Below, piece by piece: positions 46,376-57,653 of a stretch of DNA of 64,000 bases (the stretch's first letter is position 1; each line of letters begins with the position of its first letter). The position numbers and the translations under genes are program-made. The stretch covers positions 37,622,426-37,686,425 of the forward strand of contig CP136064.1 in NCBI GenBank assembly GCA_032622095.1, in the 5' to 3' direction. The stretch comes from Siphonodentalium dalli (Eukaryota > Mollusca > Scaphopoda > Gadilida > Siphonodentaliidae). The notes beneath the pieces are model-generated. The model was not told the origin of the DNA. It saw only the letters and a list, made by a program, of their open reading frames with translations, and did not search any database.

Positions 46376-46610
46376 GATTTTCTGGCTTGCCACGGTCACT
46401 GCCATTTTCCAGCGGTTTTGAATTTTTCGCACGTAAGTGAAATAAACGCTCTTTATATCTACCATATGAGGAATAGTCTAACAGTGTACGCTCTTTTCTG
46501 TGCCATGCCGTGCAATTGGCCGGTTTTTTTTTTGGGACCACAAACACTGTTCAAAGTTGTATTTTTTTGTTTTAATGAATTCAATTCGTCTTTCTGTGAC
46601 GTATAATGTT
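46376..46610. repeat. Dispersed repeat, copy 2 of a direct pair
   Basis: See copy 1 at 45755-45970; the core lies at 46444-46496. A minus-strand frame across it has no recognised domain. Confidence 0.6.
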
Positions 46611-46679
46611 CGTAGATTTATGAGATTCTACCTAGATAATGCAAACTGTATATTTGATATATTTAAGAGATGAATAAAA

Positions 46680-47580
46680 TAATCAAAGGGCCATAACTCC
46701 ATTAAAAAATATCGGATCAAACCAATATTCGAACTCGATCTGTATTTAGAGTTGAGAAACTCACACAAAATTTGGTTCCTATCAGTTGAAAAATGGTTGT
46801 TTTATAGAAGCATGCATGAATTCTATGTCAAAGGGCCATAACTCCATTAAAATGATCGGATCAAACCCATATTCGAACTCGATATGTATTTTGGGCTGAG
46901 AAACTCGCATACCAGATTTGGTGCCGGTCAGGTAAATATTTTTTTGAGTTATGGCAGCATGCATGAATTCTAAGTAGATAAAGGGCCATAACTCCGTAAA
47001 AAAAAAACTCGGATCAAACCCATATTCGAACTCGATCTGTATTTGGTGCTGAGAAATTCATATACAAAATTTGGTTCCGATCAGATAGGAAATATTTCAG
47101 TTATCGCACCATGCGTAAAGTGTCTACAGACAGACAGACGGACGGACTAACGACGAGTGGTCAATCCGGACAACGACACTATGTTTACCATACTATGGTA
47201 TGGGTAAACATAATAATTAGCCTGAACCTATATTCGAACTTGGCCTGTAGTTTCAGCTGGGAAATACACATACCAGCTTTGGTTCAGACCAAATAATAAA
47301 AACTGGATTTATCGGTCAGAAACCGAAATGTTATGAAATTTGTCAAATTCTAAGTTGAAAAAGGGCTGTAACTCATGTAAAAATAACTGGACGGAACCCA
47401 TATTCAAACTTGGCCTTTGTATTTAGCTGGGAAATTGACATACCAACTTTTGTTCAGATCACATAATACAAACTTGAGTTATCGGTCGGAAACCAACTAT
47501 GTTAACGGACGGACAGACAGATGGACGGACAGACGGCTAGACAGACAGACGGACAGACTGATTACATAATACAACCTTCT
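46680..47580. repeat. Tandem array of about 145-150-bp units, opposite in orientation to 26751-27175
   Basis: Units start AAAGGGCCATAACTCCATTA, continue GGATCAAACC and ATATTCGAACTCGATCTGTA, and are followed by GACAGACGGACGGAC runs at about 47127 and 47508-47560. At least three close units and two more divergent ones are present. Confidence 0.8.
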
Positions 47581-47984
47581 TTTTTTTTAAAGGGCGAATA
47601 AACATCGCCCAAAAAAATTGTAATGGCCTTTTTTTCGTCATTCGTATAGATGTTGCTTATTTTATTTGATTAGACATCAGAACAAATTAATTGATTCAAC
47701 ACCAGAATGATAACTCAATTCTGAAGTCTATGAAGGTTTTATCCAGAACAACTTTTTTTAAAGAGTTACCTGCTATGTCCCTAGATCACAAATATTTGGC
47801 CCAAATATGTACCCATCCGATCTTATGGTTCTGGATATTTTAAAGAATTGTTGATGTGACAGGTGAGGAGTAACTAGACAGATCAGGAGTGATGACTAAT
47901 ATAGGTCGACCAGGGACTCTGTCTCAGGTGAGAACAAAAAATGTTGTAAGTGGTATATTTATTAAAATGGAACTTTCATTTCAG

Positions 47985-48122
47985 CTACAAGACCCTTAAC
48001 CTCAAACAAACATCAATGCATAAGCTGTACAACCCGATAATCCCAAAAGAGTTGGTGGATAGACCAGATTTCTTCTCGAAAAACATTCAACAGAAGTCCG
48101 AAGAAGCAAAGAAGATACAGGA
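47985..48122 (+). CDS. Exon a of the unknown gene
   Basis: ACTTTCATTTCAG acceptor, 138 bp, donor GTGAGT. One base plus 45 codons plus GA; the frame is open throughout (NPIIPKELVDRPDFFSKN). Confidence 0.55.
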
Positions 48123-49181
48123 GTGAGTATTGTTTTCACAGCTATATTCACACATATTTTCTTTGAGGGCTAGAAATTATTGTAATACGATTTACATACA
48201 AGACTCATGCTATACGACCCTTGCTGGGCGGACGGATGGACTGACTGACAGACAGACAAGGAGTGATGACTAGCTCCACCGGAGACTTCGTCTCAAGTGA
48301 CCTAAACGAGAGGCCGATCATGATCAGCAGATGTTTAACCCATACCTTGGCGATAGCGATTAGCTATAACTGATAATTGGTCAAAGATATGATCACAGTA
48401 ATCCATATATCAGTACCTAACTTAAAATCAAAAGTACACATAATGTGTCTTAAAAAGGTGTTAACGTTTTGGAGTGGGGAGGAGTCGTTTTAAATTTTCA
48501 TATTTTCATAACAGGACACTTTTGTTTGAATTTAATCGCTAATGGTTATTGTGATACGGTAGTTTTGGTACATAATGTTAAGAACGTGTTTTGGACCAAG
48601 TACAAAAGTGAACTGGACACGGATCAATAGTGAACTCGACCGAAATCACAAGGTGTACAGGATCCCATGGTGGTTGATGTCTGTGCCAAGTTTCACGGAA
48701 AATGATAATAAAACGACTGAGAAAAACTCCGGACAAAATTGTGTCCACAGACGAACGGACAAGCTGATACCAGTATCCCCCCCCCACAACTCGTTGCGGT
48801 GGGTGTAATAAGACTTCATAAAATGTCACCAAAAACTTACCAAAGTGATAATAAATTTATAAGCTGCTTCCAAGTTTCCGGACCCTGTTTTTACTTTTAA
48901 CGGTACCTGGAGTGAAATTTCAAAAATATTATTAAAGCAAAGTCAAATCAGTAACCAGTTATTTTCTACATGTCCTAAATTGATTCTATGTATTATAGTA
49001 GTACCCGAAACTTCTAAATAAAATCAATATTAATTGATAGAAGCGTTTCCGGACAGGGGTATTCAAATCCTATTATTTTACACACAGGAAACGATATATA
49101 ACTTGTTACAGGAAGAGATAGACTAAATGAAACAATACTAGCCACTTTTGAGTACTGAACCAAATGTTTACAAATTTTCAG
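48123..49181. other. Intron with a repeat fragment
   Basis: Holds a GACGGACTGACAGAC tail and an inverted AGCTCCACCGGAGACTTCGT head of the repeat seen at 27478, plus non-coding sequence. Confidence 0.4.
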
Positions 49182-49341
49182 TCACATTTCAGATGCAACA
49201 GTTGCAATGGGTGGAAGCAGCAGCGCTACTTGTACAAGTACAAGCACAAGATACAGGAGCATGAAGGTGGCTGTAAAGCGAGCAAACCCTTTTTCAAAAC
49301 GGGTCGGTGAAACAGCCGAAATAATGCGGAAAAATTACAAG
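49182..49341 (+). CDS. Exon b of the unknown gene
   Basis: The acceptor AAATTTTCAG is preferred over the later CATTTCAG because only the former continues exon a in frame (QE-D-HISDATVAMGG). A Ser/Thr-rich stretch (SSSATCTSTSTRYRS) follows. Donor GTAATA. Confidence 0.5.
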
Positions 49342-49744
49342 GTAATATTATCCAATAGAGACAATAATATTATTTTGATGTCATACAATCTGCTAGGTCA
49401 CAAATTTAATACCTTTCATTTGCTCACCGTACTATGTATTGAGCTCCAGTATATTGGTCCGAGCTAAATATTGTGAAACATGTACGAAGTTCATGTCATA
49501 TTTTTCTTTGTTGTGTCCGATATGACAGCGATGGACAACAGTTCAGGGTTTAAGCCTTAAAATCTTACCAGAATCGGAATAAATTCTTAGATTAATCATT
49601 CATGTATAATAAAAAAGCAGCTGATTTACTACAGGTAGTAAGAAATACTAATTTCAATTCTCACAAATTTTTATGAATTTTAAAATAAGGCCTGCAGGTT
49701 GATAATTCATTTCGTCTGCAAGCTATTTTTTTTAATTTGATCAG

Positions 49745-49835
49745 GTCCCAGTTGCAATTTCAGACGCAGATGAGGAACCACCAGTCAAAACTTATGTTTC
49801 AATCTTGGATGTCACTGGCATATATCTGCCCAATA
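49745..49835 (+). CDS. Exon c of the unknown gene
   Basis: Acceptor TTTGATCAG, then VPVAISDADEEPPVKTYVSI and LDVTGIYLPN, donor GTGAGT; enters in phase 0 and leaves one base. Confidence 0.55.
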
Positions 49836-49875
49836 GTGAGTGTATATTAATTAGTGTTACTATCGGGCGCTTAAG

Positions 49876-50080
49876 TTAAAGGTACTCAATCCGATTCGAT
49901 TGTCACCATATAATCAGATTCCAAAACAAACAACATTGTTTTAATTGCCACTTAATTAATCCAAAACGTGTTATTTATCAAAACATTGTTCGATGAAATT
50001 TGGCCTTATCAATACACAGCCTCTTCATTTTAGAGTTATCCATCAACATCCGCAATTTTGTCAAAGAACGGTGACCACTT
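49876..50080. mobile_element. Truncated TTAA MITE, family 2
   Basis: Starts TTAAAGGTACTCAATCCGAT and matches the left part of 15029-15478, including AGAGTTATCCATC and GCAATTTTGTC. It lies in the intron after exon c. The right end is missing and a GGACGGATGGAC-tailed repeat follows at about 50220-50420. Confidence 0.65.
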
Positions 50081-50740
50081 ACTAAATAAGTGTCGATGGC
50101 ATAAGTCGGGGCGTGGCATAATACGCCCATTTTTGGAGTAGAGTGGGGCAAGATTTAATTCATTTGTTTGAAACCTCTGACTAAAGATGAAATAATAACA
50201 GAAATAAAATAATAATCTGGAAACCGCATATCAGGTAAAATTTTAAGTCGAAAAAGCGGCATAACTCAAGTCAAAATCATGCGGATGAAACCCATATTAG
50301 AACTTGATCTGTATTTTGGTGTGGTAAACTAACATACCAATACCAAATTGGTTAAGTTCACTCATTCAATCTAAAGTTATCATCCGGAAACCAAAAGCTG
50401 CCGGAAGGACGGATGGACAACCCATTTACATAATACAATCGTTTATTTTTCAAACGAGCATATAAAAAATGGTCCCCTCCCAAATGTCTTGGATAAAACC
50501 CTGGTTTTACCTTAAATAGTGTTGCACATCTGCAATTCAAATCCATCTTCTAACATCTTTACATGTACAAAGCCGACTATAGTTACTACATGTACATGTA
50601 GTTAACTCAATGGAACGGATAGTAGTACTGTTACATCAATATCATGATTCCAGTTCTTTAATCCTGGAAAGAAAATTAAATTTGTGTAGGACTATACTGT
50701 CAGTCTGTAAGATAAATAAAATTAATAATAATTTATTCAG

Positions 50741-50857
50741 TGATCAACAGTCAGGCAGTTCTACAAAAACCAGTGGTATACAAGGATGTTCCAGATGTAT
50801 GCACACGAGAAGAGGTCATTCAGACTCCTGTCTTCTCAAACAAACATCCTGGATAAA
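50741..50857 (+). pseudogene. Exon d of the unknown gene, with a premature stop at its end
   Basis: Acceptor AATTTATTCAG; reads INSQAVLQKPVVYKDVPDV and EEVIQTPVFSNKHPG, then TAA, one codon before the only donor (GTATTA) that keeps phase with exon e. Confidence 0.45.
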
Positions 50858-51523
50858 GTATTATTAAGAAGCCAACCACTGCAATCGGTATGATTTAATA
50901 TATTCTACTGTTATAAGGCCGATCAGTTGGAGGACTTGAGACATACATGTAGCATGCTTTCTATGTATCAGAAAATCAATATTTGTTCCTACAATGTGTT
51001 GTTGTCTTGGCGAGGAGAACTTAAATAAATTTAGAGTTACGCCACTGGGTAAATTTAGAGTTAGGCCACTGGGATTGGGTGGACATAATTATTAACTTCG
51101 CATTCCACGCATTGGCCTGGTTATCGTTGAAACTGGGACCAACAAGACTTTAATTGGCTCCAGTTTGAAACCCATCATATTTGACAGCCAATTACCTAGT
51201 TATGACAAACGATTTAATATGACTTTGTATTTCTCCGTCAAGACTGAGTGGCTAGTAATATTAAGTTTGACTTATCAAATCTTCACAGATTTTGGGGCTT
51301 CATAAATATTCATTCTTCCAAATGTTTTAATATTTTAACTTATGATTTGTTTTGAGATTGGAATTTCAATTTACACTCGCCTACACATATTGCATTTAAT
51401 ATCAATATGTATACATGTACCGATATTGAATATTTATTGAACGGGAAGTATTTGTTTTGCTTCTGCATGTTTAATTGTAATCAAATATTGACACCTTTTG
51501 TCTATACATCTATGACACTACAG

Positions 51524-51688
51524 GAGACAGCATGGTATTGTTACCAAATTTACCTTCACATTGGGTGGCAGTAAAAAAAGAAATGGACAAAGAAAACAAA
51601 AAGAACAGCCGGGTACAACAAATGAAAGAAATGAACACAAACGCATCGAGAGGCGATGTTATGGTTGCCCTATCGAAGGACCCAGAAG
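51524..51688 (+). CDS. Exon e of the unknown gene
   Basis: Acceptor GACACTACAG, 165 bp, donor GTACAC. Reads DSMVLLPNLPSHWVAVKKEM and a lysine/asparagine-rich helix, then RGDVMVALSKDPE. Confidence 0.55.
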
Positions 51689-51849
51689 GTACACATACTA
51701 CTACATGTAGCAATCAGATCGGTTTTCCTATTATATCTTGTCTACTTAAAAAGATAGATTATCTCTCCTAAATATGCTTTATATAGCTTGTGAGGTACAA
51801 AATAATAAAATAAATCGAGGACACATATCCAGAAGAACTGCTATCAATT

Positions 51850-51966
51850 AATAATTTCTCATATGAAGTGGGACATTTTTTTATACTATTTTTAGAAGAC
51901 TGTCATGATTTTCTCATATGAAGTGGAACATTTTTTTAATACTATTTTTAGAAGACCGTCATGAAA
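51850..51966. repeat. Tandem duplication, two units of about 57 bp
   Basis: TTTCTCATATGAAGTGG then ACATTTTTTT and ATACTATTTTTAGAAGAC and GTCATGA occur twice in a row with one indel. Confidence 0.85.
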
Positions 51967-53113
51967 CATGCACACAATATCAGATAAGAATTATCCTGCT
52001 TGTTACGCTCGCCGAGCAATAAAATGTTCCAAATTGACTTCTTCCGTTTAGTCCATCAACAGGATGATGATCACGACTAAATTTATTGCGTCAACGGCTG
52101 GAAATAATTTTTCTTCATGATTTAGGATCTGTAGGAGTGTCATGATTGGTTGTATTAAGAGCAACACTAGGGCCTGTTCCGCAAATCAGAACTTTTGATT
52201 GATTCTCACATTTTAAGAGCAAAATAAGTTATTTCTCCTCACAAGATTAAGCTTTCATTGTATTTCACTGAATAAAATCGTTTGTGGATAGTGAGACCAA
52301 AATGTCACCGTCACAATTGAGTTAAATCTTTCGTTCCGTTTCCGGTTATCAGTGAAAATTGTATATTACTGAAAGTGGTAGCCTCGATTGACTAACAATA
52401 TTTTAATATAAAGAGCTAAGCTCTCCCAATCACTAATTGTTTTAGGCCTGATCATATGGTTCGAACATTTCATCATAAATTATGGATGTGAGGGTTTGAA
52501 AATATGTGGTAATACATGTATATTGGCACACTCTAGTGACCCGTATAAAAGAACAGACCGGAATAGTAGTTACAGGGAAAATTTCAATAATAGAACAGAC
52601 CGGAATAGAAGTAGACTAAGAGGGCGGCCAAATTCTTAGATGTCTCAATATTCGAACAAGCCGATCATTGGCTATCAATCTGTCAACACTCCCTTGGTAT
52701 TTGCTTGTACTGGAGTGGCCAATAACTGTAATTGAATTCAAAGTAAATGACATCCAGTTTTCGATATGTACTAGTACCAATACCGGCACATGTATATTAA
52801 AGTATTACTACTGGTACATGTACTACTAGTGGTAACTTTAGATGGGGTTTAGTGTCATGACATGGATGAGTACATTGGCGGTTGCCAGCTGTGCATTGCT
52901 TATAAATTTGTCAGTAAAAAGCTATAGCTTGTCACAGCTGTCAAATTTTATACGATTATGTCAGATTGAAATTGAACAAAATAATGAACTTACCGGTATA
53001 GACCGGAATAAGCTCATACAGGGTAGCAATTTTCATGAAAACAAATAAACGTACACTAGAGTAGAGAAATTTTGCTTGACATTCATACTAGCTTCTCTAA
53101 ATTATATTTTCAG

Positions 53114-53380
53114 GTACAGGTACTATGGGGCCAAAGAAGAAACTGAGGCCAAGCACGAGTCATGTAAAAAATAAACCCATGTGGTGTTTGCAAATTTGAT
53201 TGTGTGACAGATTGTGTGGAATGTGAGAAGTGTCGAATTTTGTTTCATTTTGACTGTGTTGGTTTAGATGGTGATGTTGAGTCGTGAGTGGTTGTGTGGC
53301 TATGCCAAAGTCGGAACAAAATGCTCTGTCAAATTCAACTTGTAAAGAATATCTCCATCTGATTTGATTCATTGTGTTTG
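53114..53380 (+). pseudogene. Last exon of the unknown gene: PHD-like finger, frame-broken
   Basis: Acceptor TATATTTTCAG, then GTGTMGPKKKLRPSTSH. After a one-base shift near 53165 the frame gives PCGVCKFDCVTDCVECEKC then RILFHFDCVGLDGDVES (C-x2-C, C-x2-C, H-x2-C). A second shift near 53285 restores EWLCGYAKVGTKCSV, which fits the W-x-C end of a PHD finger, although the last Cys pair is imperfect. Confidence 0.55.
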
Positions 53381-54276
53381 GTTTATTTAATGTTTTTCAG
53401 AGCCTGAAAGTAACATTTAATTTGATAACCACTAATGTGAGGATTAATATATAACTAATTCGGTAGAAGATGATACCATGCTTCGTATCGAATCACAAAT
53501 GACCCTGATAACAGATCAGGATTCTTGAAAATTAACTCAAAATATTTTTGACTACAATGGATAAGTGTCAAATCAAATTGGAGTATTTTAACACTGTTTA
53601 ATATTGAACAAATGTTTTTCTACATTTAAATACAATTTACATGTTTATAATGTAAACATTTTCTTTTTCTTTTAACCCTTCCATGGCTGTTTTTCCTGAC
53701 ATTTTGTGAAAACCCTGTGCCAATTAATGCATTCTCTTATAAATCTGTCAGACTTTTTATGGTGGAGTTATCCCCCCTTTTTCGACATAGAAAATTTTCG
53801 CAACATGTATAATTTTGTCCGAGCTTTTATTCCTACATTTTTGTGTCAATTTTTTAATAACATGGCACATATATTTAGTACCATGGGAGCCTGCGTTTAT
53901 GAAGTCTGTCTGACATTGTTTGGTGGAGTTATTCCCCTTTTTCGACTTAGTTTCGGAACATGCATATTTTTGTCAGAGCTTTTATTCAGTCTGGCAGATA
54001 TATTACTGCACTACCAACAAACTAAGAATCAAGTGGATGCCTGGCAGATATATTACTGTACTACCGACAAACTAAGAATCAAGTGGATGCACCCGCGGCA
54101 GTGATATAATCAGAATTTGGGGGTTGTCTCAAAATGTCATAACATGAACAGCAGTGTAATTTGGATGTTCACTACTATGAGGACATTCAATTATTTTGTT
54201 CGGATTTTCCATTCTAGAGTTATATACTGTATACACCCCGCGTCAGTAAGCCCATCCTCAATAATAAGCATGATTT
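53381..54276. other. Intergenic with short repeats
   Basis: A 50-bp unit (CTGGCAGATATATTACTG onward) is duplicated in tandem at about 53992-54090. GATGTTCACTACTATGAGGA at about 54168 also occurs in opposite sense near 2568-2590. Units with GGAGTTATTCCCCTTTTTCG belong to the same broad repeat class as 26751. Confidence 0.5.
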
Positions 54277-54597
54277 TCAGTCTGACTCACTTGTCGGTTG
54301 AGACTCTGAGTGGACAATTAAATGGTCGTCCTTATCCATTTTGGATTTAACTGTCTGCAGCAGTTGCCCCAGTTGTTGTTCCGTATCCTCAAGGGTTTCG
54401 TCATCTGCGTCGAAGGTTAGCGACCATAGCTGCTTTAGGTGCTCCCTGCATTTAACAGCAGCTCTGTCTTTCCTTCTCCTTGCCAAAGGCAAATCACGCG
54501 GACATGGAGATGTGTCATCGAACTCTTGATGCATGTAACTGTCACTCTCTGACAAAATTTCTGTGGCGTCATTTTCAGCAGATGTATCTGAAGATAA
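54277..54597 (-). CDS. Terminal exon of the second SWIM-domain gene
   Basis: The acceptor TTATCTTCAG opens TSAENDATEILSESDSYMHQ, then RDLPLARRRKDRAAVKCRE, HLKQLWSLTFDADDETLED and an acidic tail ending SQPTSESD-stop. The helix with L-x-x-L-W-x-L-T resembles the post-SWIM C-terminal segment of ZSWIM1/3-like proteins. The frame is open throughout. This is the likely 3' end of the transcript. Confidence 0.5.
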   Translation of the reverse strand, partial: LSSDTSAENDATEILSESDSYMHQEFDDTSPCPRDLPLARRRKDRAAVKCREHLKQLWSLTFDADDETLEDTEQQLGQLLQTVKSKMDKDDHLIVHSESQPTSESD

Positions 54598-54672
54598 GAT
54601 AATGTACTCTTAGACATGGAAAGAAAACAATGTGCATCTTGGTCGATAATCTTTTAGGCATAAAACAAATAC

Positions 54673-54714
54673 CTTTGTTTCCGGTAATCCTCCCTCCGTT
54701 CGCCAGATGGCTCC
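54673..54714 (-). CDS. 42-bp mini-exon
   Basis: AATTACAG and AAAG|GTATTT bound two bases, 13 codons and one base (SHLANGGRITGNK). It joins the terminal exon in phase (NK-D-TSAEND). It has the same 2/1 phase symmetry as the mini-exons at 58717, 59298 and 60050. Confidence 0.45.
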
Positions 54715-55190
54715 CTGTAATTACAAATCTCATTCTCCTAACTTGACTTTATTTTTCCAGTTTCTGTTAGTTTACGTTGCTAGTTTCAATTCAATGAGTC
54801 ATTAGCCTAATTAACTTGCAAAATCGCACTGACAAAGGGCTGTTATTACCTTGTGCATTATGGGAATTTAAATCAAAAAAGAGGTTTACCCCCTCCCTAC
54901 CCTAATTTTTTGCCCTCCGGTAAATGAAGGTACTATTTTATTTGGCCTTAGCGCAAGGATATGTTTTAAGAAAGCAGAGCTTCAGTGAAATGTGACTGCG
55001 CTGTTAGCAGTAAGTTCTATAGGGTCACAATTAAACAAATATTGTTTGCCCATCCCTATCTACTCAATAAATAGCCCCTATTAGAAATATTTTAGCAAAT
55101 TAAATTGCATGTTCCTGAACTCAAAGCAAGCTTGAAAATATAGCCGTCTATATTGGGGAGGGGTGGGTCTTGTAAAAAATTAATACTTAC

Positions 55191-55445
55191 ATTTGTTATC
55201 TCTTAAAACTTTGTGGCTTGTAGCTCCTTCTGTATCCAAAGTGAAATATGGGCTGACCCAGTAATCTCCTAAACTCTGGTACTTCTTCTCTTGTTTTTTC
55301 TATAACAAAGCAGAGATGCTTGCAGGGTAAACCAGTCGTCCTCCAATTGTAACATTCACAGGAAGGCAGGCCATGTTCATTCCTCAGGATAACTTTGTGT
55401 CCCTTAACAGTATAGTTGGTGTCTGTTATCTTGTTTGCATCTGAC
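55191..55445 (-). pseudogene. SWIM zinc-finger exon of the second ZSWIM-like gene
   Basis: After ATTTCTCATTAG the frame reads SDANKITDTNYTVKGHKVI, then the SWIM motif C-E-C-x8-C-K-H (PSCECYNWRTTGLPCKHL) and PEFRRLLGQPIFHFGYRR. The exon ends at a perfect GTAAGTATT donor, but TAA interrupts two codons before it. The neighbouring frame exits with one base, exactly the phase required by the 42-bp mini-exon, so a one-base indel in TTTTAAG would restore the chain. It differs in sequence from the SWIM exon at 24447. Confidence 0.6.
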
Positions 55446-55861
55446 CTAATGAGAAATATTTCATTAGAAATACATGGGGTAGGAACTCCATTCGATAGCA
55501 TGCAAAACTATAGGATGTTCGACTGCAACGATCTAACATCAATATTTCATATCATTTAATTTAATTAATATTATCTGTATTCATTTATGAAGTAAAGATA
55601 ATTCAAAATGGTTTCCGCATTATGATGCGACAAGCTATGCCGACTGTCTGATATTATGTTGCCGTCTGTAGATTTACTCTCTCAGAGGAACAGATTGTGG
55701 CTTGTATTCATTCCCAGGATATCGCGCGCGATCGAGCTCAACACAGGAAATGAATGTGCAAAGGTAATTTAGCATGTCTAAGCAGACATCCCTCTTGAAA
55801 ACCAAATATTTATGTAGGTACAAATGTTTAAATGGAGCAAAGGAACATAACGAAGAATGGT

Positions 55862-56363
55862 TTAAAGGTACGGTTGGCCTTGGCGGTGGGTATCCTGTGA
55901 AAATATTTCCACCCGTCAAAAACCGCCACAAACAGAAAGAACATCAAAATGTAGACAGACTTTGTCCGTATATAAATAAAAAATATCTCATAAACAGTAT
56001 GTTATTCTCATGTGTTTAACCATTGTTATGTAAACAAAAGCATAACAAGTAACTTTTCTGGTGTTTGTTTATATTATGATGGTAAACATAAAGAGCGTTC
56101 TTTGTTGGTGAATTCCTGATATGGAACTAATAAAGAGCGTTTATGCCATTTGTGTGTGATTAGCCAGTAGCATTGTGCTGTCCTCTGTAACCCAATCAGG
56201 CTCTTGCTTAGGTAAAATATAGTAGGTATTGATGATAACATGCTGTTTACGCGATGGTCATGGTATATATGAACGAAACTGTATGCGTTTTAATGTTTTT
56301 CTGTTTACGGTGTTTGGAACAAATATGAATATTTTCGACAATTAAGGCCTCACGTGCCTTTAA
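55862..56363. mobile_element. TTAA MITE family 1, copy C (inverted)
   Basis: TTAA at both ends (55862-55865, 56360-56363), termini AGGTACGGTTGGCCTT and CACGTGCCT, paired core at 56089-56141. Opposite orientation to copies A and B. Confidence 0.85.
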
Positions 56364-56371
56364 TTTCTATA

Positions 56372-56510
56372 AAAGTGGAATCTCTTTTGAATGACATCTT
56401 TGTTGTTTTGGAGCCTTAGACCGTTTCTGGAGAATCCACTTCCCCGGTTGCTTCCTTTTCATTGAAACATATGCACCACCAGTTCTTTTTTGACTCTCTT
56501 TGCAGCCATA
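56372..56510 (-). other. Basic exon-like frame
   Basis: The acceptor TTCTTCTGTCAG precedes 43 open codons (YGCKESQKRTGGAYVSMKRK, QPGKWILQKRSKAPKQQ) ending next to the MITE at 55862-56363. It could be an upstream exon of the second SWIM gene. Confidence 0.25.
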
Positions 56511-57400
56511 CTGACAGAAGAAAAATAATTATGAATAGATTGTTCGATGGAAAGACATCCATGCGTTCACCCATCCATGTATCTGCCTGTGGTTCCGCAC
56601 ACCAATATATAAAATAAAAAAACGATTCTGTTTAATGCCTGTATTACATTATGATATTAATTAACGTTAATGAAGTTATTGTTGCCCTTAGATGTTGTGT
56701 TTCCCTTAAATGTCAATGTACAATTATTAATTTATTACTAACTTTTTCTTTGAATTAGTGCTTTTCTCTTGATGGGAATTCCTGAAAATAAAAGTGACTA
56801 ACAACATTATTAAAATATATGAACGAGGAGGGGGTTTTCTCATAGTCACAAGTAACAGTTAATAACACAATTCATTTTAGTACAGGACGGAAACCATACA
56901 AAATTGGATTTATCCAAAAACAACTGCACTGCATGAAACAAGCCACTGACCTTCATTAAATCATGGACATTGGCAATCGAACTCACAAATCACATTACCC
57001 CCACCATGTGCACTTTGCAGATGCCTACTTAATGCTGTGTCTTTAAAATGAAAAATTGCATGTTGGGAAATCTTAATAAGTGTAATGCCAAGATCGGCAT
57101 ATGACCCTGACACTCGGTTTACAGAGTGGGCAATACAGCTAGGGCAATACTAAATTTGTGTATGGATGTAAAATTCTGTTATGTTTAATCCAAGAAAGAA
57201 AGCAATGTACAAAACCCACTATTAAAATAAAAAATCTATTTTCCAAAGATATTCAAATTCAACTGTTGGTACTTGAGTAACAAGGAATATAACACAAATA
57301 CATAAACAAAACCTGTCAGTATCCTTCCATCAACCCTGATATATTAGCATTCAAAATAAGCAAATAACATTATAATCTAAAAATGCTAATGGTAACAAAG
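56511..57400. other. AT-rich intron-like sequence
   Basis: Nothing coding or repeated is recognised. Confidence 0.35.
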
Positions 57401-57590
57401 ACCCACCTGGATAAGTCATAAGTATATTAGTTGGCAAATAATGACTTTGGTTATGCAAGAGAAATGTCAGAAATAATCAGAATCTTGGGTAACAATATTC
57501 AATATAATAGTTGCTTTCTGGCGTTAGTGGCTGAAAATAGAAAGTAAGTGTGTTATTATTGCAGCTGTATTTGAAATTTTGTTTTTGAAA
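57401..57590. repeat. Divergent copy of the mini-exon duplication unit
   Basis: Shares AGACCCACCTG, ATATTAGTTGGCA, GACTTTGGTTATGCA, AATCTTGGGTAACAATATTC and the acceptor side TTTCTATTTTCAG|CCACTAACGCC with the units at 58469 and 59050. The donor is lost (GCAACT instead of GTAAGT), so the exon is dead here. Confidence 0.65.
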
Positions 57591-57653
57591 GACAGACAAG
57601 ATTGAACTGATTAGTACTGTGATCTAGGTTTTTGGTCTTCTTGTTTTAATTGT

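Larger units (their letters stand above)
47985..53380 (+). pseudogene. Unrecognised six-exon gene ending in a PHD-like finger
   Basis: Six plus-strand exons (47985-48122, 49182-49341, 49745-49835, 50741-50857, 51524-51688, 53114 onwards) have good acceptors and donors, and every junction is phase-compatible. The protein reads YKTLNLKQTSMHKLYN and DRPDFFSKNIQQKSEEAKK, then VAVKRANPFSKRVGETAEIM, VPVAISDADEEPPVKTYVS, VVYKDVPDVCTREEVIQ, VLLPNLPSHWVAVKKEMDKE, and a basic MGPKKKLRPSTSH before a zinc-binding C-terminus. One in-frame TAA lies at 50854-50856 and at least two one-base frameshifts lie near 53165 and 53285. I do not recognise the family. The PHD end suggests a nuclear chromatin- or transposon-related role (inference). 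Upstream exons are probably missing. Confidence 0.55.

Noticed and set aside
46251-46547. 98-codon minus-strand frame
   Set aside because: Runs across a dispersed repeat, has no recognisable domain and no splice signals.
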